Positions 6,418-10,266 of a DNA stretch of 10,266 nt are shown here, one piece after another. Both the position numbers and the translations under genes were made by a program. Every line of letters begins with the position of its first letter. Position 1 is the first letter of the stretch. The notes beneath the pieces were generated by a model that saw only the letters and a program-made list of their open reading frames with translations, did not search any database and was not told the DNA's origin. The DNA is from Burkholderiaceae bacterium (GTDB lineage Bacteria; Pseudomonadota; Gammaproteobacteria; Burkholderiales; Burkholderiaceae_F), in assembly GCA_013813185.1 (NCBI GenBank), contig JACCSD010000149.1:1-10266 (forward strand), given 5' to 3'.

Positions 6418-7605
6418 ATGGATAGCAAAACCGAACTGCAGCGCGCGCGCTGCCACACCGACTCGCTGTTCGAGCTTGTTGCGCCCGAAACGCTGTACGA
6501 GCGCCCGATCACGGCCCGGCATCGACTGATTTTTTACGTGGGTCACCTCGAGGCGTTCGACTGGAACCAGCTCGCGCGCGGTGTCCTTGCCAAGCCGTCG
6601 TTTGATCCGGCGTTCGACAACTTGTTCGAAGCGGGCATCGATCCACCGCCCGGTCAGGCGCCGCAGGACACTGCTGCCGACTGGCCAACGCTCGAAGCGG
6701 TACGCCGATACGTTGGCCGCGCGCGCGCAACCGTCGATGAAACCTGGAATCAGATTCCCGCCGAGATGCAGCAGATGGTGCTCGAGCACCGCTGGATGCA
6801 CGCCGAAACAATCTGTTATCTGCTGCATCAGCTGGACCCCGCGCTGAAAACGCGACCCGATGCAGACCCTTCGCGTGCTGCTCCTACGCCGATCAGCCAG
6901 TTCATTCGCATCCCGGCGGGCGCGGCACGGTTGGGGCAGCCGAATGGAGAATTCGGTTGGGACAACGAGTTTCCCGCTCACATGCAGTCGGTTCCGTCGT
7001 TTGAAATCGGCAAGCACAAGGTCACCAACGCCGAATACCTGCGCTTTGTCGAAGCAGGCGGCCAGGCGCCACTGTTCTGGCGCGAGCGTGACAGCTCGTG
7101 GTCGTTGCGCCGCATGTTCGACGAGGTACCGCTGCCGCTCGATGCACCGGTGTATGCCACGCACCAGCAGGCCGACGCGTACGCACGATGGGCCGATGCC
7201 GCGCTTCCAACCGAGGCCCAGTGGCACCGCGCGGCCTATCAGGATGACAAGCAGGCCTATCCCTGGGGCAACGCGGCACCGAACGGAATCCACGGCAACT
7301 TCGACTTCGCCGATTGGGATCCCGTATCGGTAACCGCCCATCCGGCAGGCGACAGCCCCTATGGCGTGTCGCAGATGATCGGCAATGGCTGGGAGTGGAC
7401 GTCGACTCCTTTTGCGGGCTTCGACGGGTTTCAGCCAAGCTCGTACTACCCGGGCTACTCAGCCAACTTTTTCGACGACGATCACTACGTACTAAAGGGC
7501 GGCTCCCCGGTGACACCGCGCAAGTTGCTGCGCCGGTCATTCCGCAACTGGTTTCGTGAAGACTATCCGTACGTCTATTCGGCGATCCGACTGGTGCGAC
7601 GTTAA
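6418..7605 (+). CDS. egtB: EgtB-type hercynine sulfoxide synthase (DinB-like + FGE-sulfatase domains)
   Basis: Non-heme iron enzyme that uses O2 to form a C-S bond between hercynine and a thiol, the central step of ergothioneine synthesis. In 395 residues, a DinB-like helical domain (about 10-145) supplies the iron ligands: H43 in GHLEAFDWN, and H124 and H128 in EHRWMHAET, an HxxxH pair as in known EgtB. A formylglycine-generating-enzyme-type domain follows (about 160-395), with LPTEAQWHRAAY (263-274), YPWGN (281-285), GNGWEWTS (322-329) and LKGGSPVTPRKLLRRSFRN (359-377). The HRWMHAET motif differs from the HEQQHQE form of mycobacterial EgtB. This, with no EgtA or EgtC nearby, suggests the type that takes cysteine directly (inference). 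It is too short for OvoA, which adds a methyltransferase domain. A selenoneine synthase (SenA) is the main alternative. The ATG at 6418 lacks a Shine-Dalgarno. It converges on egtD with a 10-bp gap. Confidence 0.87.
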   Translation: MDSKTELQRARCHTDSLFELVAPETLYERPITARHRLIFYVGHLEAFDWNQLARGVLAKPSFDPAFDNLFEAGIDPPPGQAPQDTAADWPTLEAVRRYVGRARATVDETWNQIPAEMQQMVLEHRWMHAETICYLLHQLDPALKTRPDADPSRAAPTPISQFIRIPAGAARLGQPNGEFGWDNEFPAHMQSVPSFEIGKHKVTNAEYLRFVEAGGQAPLFWRERDSSWSLRRMFDEVPLPLDAPVYATHQQADAYARWADAALPTEAQWHRAAYQDDKQAYPWGNAAPNGIHGNFDFADWDPVSVTAHPAGDSPYGVSQMIGNGWEWTSTPFAGFDGFQPSSYYPGYSANFFDDDHYVLKGGSPVTPRKLLRRSFRNWFREDYPYVYSAIRLVRR

Positions 7606-7611
7606 TCGTCG
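7597..7611. other. small inverted repeat across the egtB stop codon
   Basis: CGACG (7597-7601), TTAAT and CGTCG (7607-7611) make a 5-bp hairpin that contains the egtB stop TAA. With a 10-bp gap between convergent stops there is no room for two separate terminators and no T-run is present. Its function is uncertain. Confidence 0.2.
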
Positions 7612-7615
7612 AGTC

Positions 7616-8596
7616 TCATGCACCCGCGAGCGCGACCGCAAAACCCGCCGCATCGTCCGTATACATCGCTACCCATTTGTAGCCTGCCCGCTTGAGCGTT
7701 TCACGCAAACGTTCCGGCGTGTACTTGTATGAATTCTCGGTGTGGATCCGGCCGCCGGCGGCAAACGCGCGCTCGGCGCCCGGCCAGCGCACGGTCACCG
7801 CGCGGCGCGCCTCGAGATGCATTTCAACGCGCGATTGTTCTTCATTGAAGAAAGCGATGTGGCGCCAGTCGCCCACGTCGAAGTCGCTGCCGAGCAGCGC
7901 GTTGACGTTGCGCAGCACATTCAAGTTGAACGCCGCAGTCACACCCAGCGGATCGTCATACGCGAGATCGAGCAGCCGCTTGTCCTTGACCAGATCGACG
8001 CCCAGCAGCAAGTGACCGTCGTTGCCGCACGCTTCGCGCGTGCGCTGCAGGAAAGAGAACGCCTGTTCCGGCGCGAAGTTGCCGATCGATGAGCCGGGGT
8101 AGAAAAGTACGCGCGATCCGCGCGCGACTTCTTCCGGCAGCTCGATCGCCTGCGTAAAGTCCTGCGCGATGCCGAGAATCGAGTGCTGCGGGTTGCGCTC
8201 CGCCAGCACGTTCAATCGATCGCGCAGGAAATCGGCGGCGATGTCGATCGCGACGTACTGAGTCGGCGCCAGCCAGCCGAACAGACGCTCGGCCTTCTCG
8301 CAATTGCCCGCGCCCAAGTCGATCAGTACACCGCCGGGGCCGATACGCGCCGCGATCTCGTGCACGTGGGCATCGACGATCGCGCGCTCGGTGCGCGTCA
8401 GCGGGTACTCGGGCAGCTCGCAAATCGCCTCGAAAAGGCGCGATCCGAGCCGATCATAAAAATATTTCGGCGGTATCGACGCGCACGCTTTAAGCAGCGC
8501 CGCCGTTAGCTCGCCGCGCGGATCGACGGTTTCAGCGAGCAGGTCGATGAATTGCGGCGCTGCACGGGGCGGCGCCAGGACTTCGTCAGGAACCAT
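7616..8596 (-). CDS. egtD: L-histidine N(alpha)-methyltransferase EgtD
   Basis: Transfers three methyl groups from S-adenosylmethionine to the alpha-amino group of histidine, giving hercynine, the first committed step to ergothioneine. The 326-residue length is normal for the family. Motifs in order: IPPKYFYDRLGSRLFEAICE (41-60) and LPEYPLTRTERAI (61-73); the SAM-binding LIDLGAGNCEKAERL (91-105); YVAIDIAADFL (114-124); FYPGSSIGNF (165-174); GVDLVKDKRLLDLAYDD (199-215); GVTAAFNLNVLRNVN (218-232); and HTENSYKYTPE (285-295). E287 corresponds to the glutamate that helps bind the histidine substrate in mycobacterial EgtD. The gene sits 19 bp behind the threonine ammonia-lyase stop with its own Shine-Dalgarno, so the two are very probably cotranscribed. 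It faces egtB tail to tail, and together they supply the two core ergothioneine steps. Confidence 0.96.
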   Translation of the reverse strand: MVPDEVLAPPRAAPQFIDLLAETVDPRGELTAALLKACASIPPKYFYDRLGSRLFEAICELPEYPLTRTERAIVDAHVHEIAARIGPGGVLIDLGAGNCEKAERLFGWLAPTQYVAIDIAADFLRDRLNVLAERNPQHSILGIAQDFTQAIELPEEVARGSRVLFYPGSSIGNFAPEQAFSFLQRTREACGNDGHLLLGVDLVKDKRLLDLAYDDPLGVTAAFNLNVLRNVNALLGSDFDVGDWRHIAFFNEEQSRVEMHLEARRAVTVRWPGAERAFAAGGRIHTENSYKYTPERLRETLKRAGYKWVAMYTDDAAGFAVALAGA

Positions 8597-8602
8597 GATT
8601 CA

Positions 8603-8608
8603 CCCTTC
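8603..8608 (-). promoter_or_regulatory. Shine-Dalgarno for egtD
   Basis: On the minus strand GAAGGG lies 6 nt before the ATG at 8596, inside the 19-bp gap to the upstream gene. It fixes the egtD start and supports translation from a shared mRNA. Confidence 0.65.
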
Positions 8609-8615
8609 AATGGCA

Positions 8616-9842
8616 CTAGTAGGGATGCGTGGCCGCGTGCAACCCGGCGGCGTGCAATGTGCGCAACACCTCGTCAATGTGATCGGGCCCGCGCGTCTGC
8701 AGCACGAACTCGAGCTCGGCATTTTGTACCGGCAGTGTGGTGAACGCCCGTTGGTGTGCCACTTCTTCGATGTTCGCTCCCGCTTGTCCGATCAACGTGG
8801 CGGCGCGCGCCAACTCACCGGGCACATCACGTGTGTGCACCCGAATTCGAGCTAATCGCCCAGCACGAACCATGCCACGCTCGATGATGTCGGCCAGCAC
8901 CATCGGGTCGATATTGCCGCCGCACAGGATCAGGCCGACCTTGCGACCGGCGAACCGTCCCCTGTGCCGCATCATTGCGGCCAGCCCCGTCGCGCCGGCG
9001 CCTTCGACAACGGTCTTTTCGATTTCGAGCAGCATCACGATCGCCTGTTCGATGTCGCCTTCAGATACCAGCACCACGTCGTCGACCAGCTTCCTGACGA
9101 TCGGTAAGGTCAAATCGCCCGGGCTCTTGACGGCGATCCCTTCGGCCAGCGTCGCATTTGCCGACTCCATCTCGACGCCTTTGAATGCCGCATACATTGA
9201 CGGGAACTGATCGGTCTGCACACCGACGATGTCGATCGCGGGTTTCAGGTGACGGGCCGCTATCGCATTGCCCGAAATCAATCCGCCGCCGCCAATCGCA
9301 ATGCACAGGCAATCGATGTCCGGCTGCTGAGCCAGCATTTCGAGCGCGATCGTTCCCTGTCCGGCGATGATGTCGGCGTCGTCATACGGATGCACCATCG
9401 TCAGCGCACGCGATACTGCCAGCCGCGCGGCTTCGGCCTTCGCGTCGTCGAACGTATCGCCGCACAGCACGACTTCGGCACCGAACCCGCGCGTGCGTTC
9501 GATCTTGACCATCGGCGAAAAGCGCGGCATCACGATCACCGCAGGCACACCCAGCCGCTGCGCGTGATAGGCAACGCCCTGCGCGTGATTGCCGGCCGAG
9601 ACCGCGATCACGCCCCTTACGCTCCCCGTGCGCTGCTGCTGCGACAGCAACGAAAGCTTGTTCAGCGCACCGCGTTCCTTGAAGGATGCGGTGAACTGCA
9701 GGTTCTCGAACTTCAGGTACACCTCGGCGCCGGTGATCTGCGACAGCGTCCGCGAATGCAGACATGGCGTGTTCTCGACGTGGCCCGCGATTCGGGCCTG
9801 CGCTGCAAGGACGTCGTCGAAGGTGACTGCGGTTTTGCTCAA
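8616..9842 (-). CDS. ilvA: threonine ammonia-lyase (threonine dehydratase), medium form with C-terminal ACT domain
   Basis: Fold-type II PLP enzyme that converts threonine to 2-oxobutanoate and ammonia, feeding isoleucine synthesis or threonine catabolism. In its 408 residues the PLP lysine is K55 in FTASFKERGALNKL. AVSAGNHAQGVAYHA is at 80-94, the Gly-rich phosphate loop IGGGGLISG at 183-191, and LCGGNID at 306-312. A C-terminal ACT domain (about 330-405, ARIRVHTRDVPGELARAATL onward) is the usual regulatory module. The length fits the medium form (about 400 residues), shorter than biosynthetic IlvA with two ACT-like units (about 500). Serine or threo-hydroxyaspartate dehydratase activity cannot be excluded. 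The start is TTG at 9842: no ATG, GTG or TTG lies in frame in the stretch between it and the divergent gene, and the N-terminus VTFDDVLAAQARIAGHV fits the family there. It is the first gene of the operon with egtD. Confidence 0.92.
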   Translation of the reverse strand: MSKTAVTFDDVLAAQARIAGHVENTPCLHSRTLSQITGAEVYLKFENLQFTASFKERGALNKLSLLSQQQRTGSVRGVIAVSAGNHAQGVAYHAQRLGVPAVIVMPRFSPMVKIERTRGFGAEVVLCGDTFDDAKAEAARLAVSRALTMVHPYDDADIIAGQGTIALEMLAQQPDIDCLCIAIGGGGLISGNAIAARHLKPAIDIVGVQTDQFPSMYAAFKGVEMESANATLAEGIAVKSPGDLTLPIVRKLVDDVVLVSEGDIEQAIVMLLEIEKTVVEGAGATGLAAMMRHRGRFAGRKVGLILCGGNIDPMVLADIIERGMVRAGRLARIRVHTRDVPGELARAATLIGQAGANIEEVAHQRAFTTLPVQNAELEFVLQTRGPDHIDEVLRTLHAAGLHAATHPY

Positions 9843-9869
9843 AGCGTCGCTCGCCGAGTGCGGCGCGTG

Positions 9870-9875
9870 ATTGTA
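9870..9875 (-). promoter_or_regulatory. candidate -10 element of the threonine ammonia-lyase-egtD operon
   Basis: TACAAT on the minus strand matches TATAAT at 5 of 6 positions. It would place transcription start near 9863, leaving a leader of about 20 nt before the TTG start. The -35 position with a 17-bp spacer (9893-9898) reads AGCGGC, not a sigma-70 match, and coincides with the edge of the tandem repeat. Confidence 0.4.
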
Positions 9876-9892
9876 TCGACAGCGCGTGTGGC

Positions 9893-9934
9893 GCCGCTCC
9901 TCGCATTGTCTCGGCCGCTCTTCGCATTGTCTCG
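9893..9934. repeat. 21-bp tandem direct repeat, two copies, in a divergent promoter region
   Basis: Copy 1 is 9893-9913 and copy 2 is 9914-9934, immediately adjacent. They differ at one base only (GCCGCTCC against GCCGCTCT at the eighth position), and both contain the core TCGCATTGTCTCG. The 21-bp period is two helical turns, so a protein bound to each copy would sit on the same DNA face. The repeat occupies most of the 105-bp gap between the lyase start and the ABC ATPase start. Confidence 0.85.
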
Positions 9935-9940
9935 TAAGAT
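9935..9940 (+). promoter_or_regulatory. candidate -10 element of the ABC ATPase gene
   Basis: TAAGAT matches TATAAT at 4 of 6 positions, including the key T, A and final T. It starts directly after the tandem repeat and ends 7 nt before the ATG at 9948, which would make the transcript leaderless. The -35 position is not sigma-70-like and no Shine-Dalgarno precedes the ATG. Confidence 0.3.
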
Positions 9941-9947
9941 CGGCGCA

Positions 9948-10266
9948 ATGTTGGTGGTCGAGGGTCTGGTAAAGCGGTTCGGTGCGCGCACCGTCCTTGA
10001 CGGGCTTGGCCTCAACGTAACCGCTGGCGAGTACGTGGCTATCGTCGGCGAGTCGGGTTCGGGCAAATCGACGCTGCTCAATTTGATTGCGGGCCTTGAT
10101 CAGCCCGATGCCGGAACGGTCGCAGTCGACGGCGCGAACCTCGCGGCCATGAACGATGAACAGCGCACGCTAACGCGGCGCGCCAAACTCGGCTTTGTGT
10201 TTCAGTCGTTTCACATCCTGCCGCATCTGACGGTCGAGCAAAACGTCGAGCTTCCGTTGGTGCTGC
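9948..10266 (+). CDS. ABC transporter ATP-binding protein, LolD/MacB/YbbA-like (3' partial)
   Basis: ATP-hydrolysing subunit of an ABC transporter, 106 complete codons visible before the window ends. The start MLVVEGLVKRFGARTVLDGL is typical of an NBD N-terminus. Walker A is GESGSGKS (34-41) and the Q-loop region is LGFVFQSFHILPHLTVEQNV (81-100). The FVFQSFHILPHLT and ENVELPL style fits the MacB/LolD/FtsE group, closest in feel to YbbA, which works with a FtsX-like permease in export or lipoprotein release rather than import. The signature LSGGQ, Walker B and H-loop lie beyond the edge, so the subfamily and partner permease cannot be confirmed. The ATG at 9948 has no Shine-Dalgarno. It is divergent from the threonine ammonia-lyase across the tandem repeat. 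Confidence 0.9.
   Translation, partial: MLVVEGLVKRFGARTVLDGLGLNVTAGEYVAIVGESGSGKSTLLNLIAGLDQPDAGTVAVDGANLAAMNDEQRTLTRRAKLGFVFQSFHILPHLTVEQNVELPLVL

Noticed and set aside
6373..7341. 322-residue open frame on the minus strand opposite egtB
   Set aside because: Lies almost entirely antisense to a gene with clear EgtB motifs. The translation is Arg- and Leu-rich without domains, as expected of antisense frames in GC-rich genes.
6418..7605. Calling the EgtB-type gene SenA (selenoneine synthase) outright
   Set aside because: No SenB partner in view and selD is not in the same operon. The ligand motif cannot decide without a tree, so it is kept as a finding only.
1..10266. Mobile element, CRISPR array, tRNA or phage content
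   Set aside because: No transposase, integrase, terminal inverted repeats, spaced repeats or cloverleaf-like sequence is visible; all gaps are short and the genes are chromosomal in style.

Overview
The window comes from a GC-rich (roughly 60-65% by eye), gene-dense proteobacterium. FabI, SelD, the MltD-type transglycosylase, the AsmA-type envelope protein and the ACT-bearing threonine ammonia-lyase all look betaproteobacterial (Burkholderiales-like) by motif style. That is my judgement from the protein sequences, not a database result, and a gammaproteobacterium cannot be excluded. I see no insertion sequence, integrase, tRNA, rRNA or CRISPR array. Apart from short intergenic gaps of about 10-110 bp the window is all coding. 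It reads as core chromosome with two accessory-metabolism genes for ergothioneine.

Layout. Positions 1-2574 (+) hold a tight three-gene operon: the 3' part of an mltD-like lytic transglycosylase with LysM domains, cut by the left edge; fabI (enoyl-ACP reductase), starting 1 nt after the mltD stop; and a small conserved-looking protein of unknown function with a Gly-rich tail, starting 11 nt after fabI. A small secreted protein (2584-2994, -) converges on this operon. It is divergent from selD (3016-4062, +), with only 21 bp between the two start codons. A 721-residue AsmA-family protein (4171-6336, -) converges on selD. Then comes the ergothioneine pair: an EgtB-type sulfoxide synthase (6418-7605, +) facing EgtD, the histidine N-alpha-methyltransferase (7616-8596, -). 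egtD is the second gene of an apparent operon behind a threonine ammonia-lyase (8616-9842, -), with a 19-bp gap and a clear Shine-Dalgarno. The right edge cuts an ABC-transporter ATPase (9948 onward, +) divergent from the lyase.

How the genes fit together. EgtD trimethylates histidine to hercynine. The EgtB-like enzyme then joins a sulfur (or conceivably selenium) donor to hercynine in an iron- and O2-dependent step. No EgtA, EgtC or EgtE is present in the window, which suggests the short route that uses cysteine directly, with the C-S lyase supplied elsewhere or by a promiscuous PLP enzyme. SelD makes selenophosphate. Its position two genes away from egtB is a reason to ask whether selenium chemistry is linked, but no selenosugar synthase is present.

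The most interesting unexplained signals are regulatory. (1) The selD/secreted-protein pair appears to share one near-symmetric -10 element, positioned so that both transcripts would begin at or next to their AUG; neither gene has a Shine-Dalgarno. (2) A 21-bp tandem duplication (20 of 21 identical) at 9893-9934 fills the space between the inferred -35 region of the lyase-egtD operon and the inferred -10 of the ABC gene. (3) The two clear Shine-Dalgarno sequences I found are in front of operon-internal genes.
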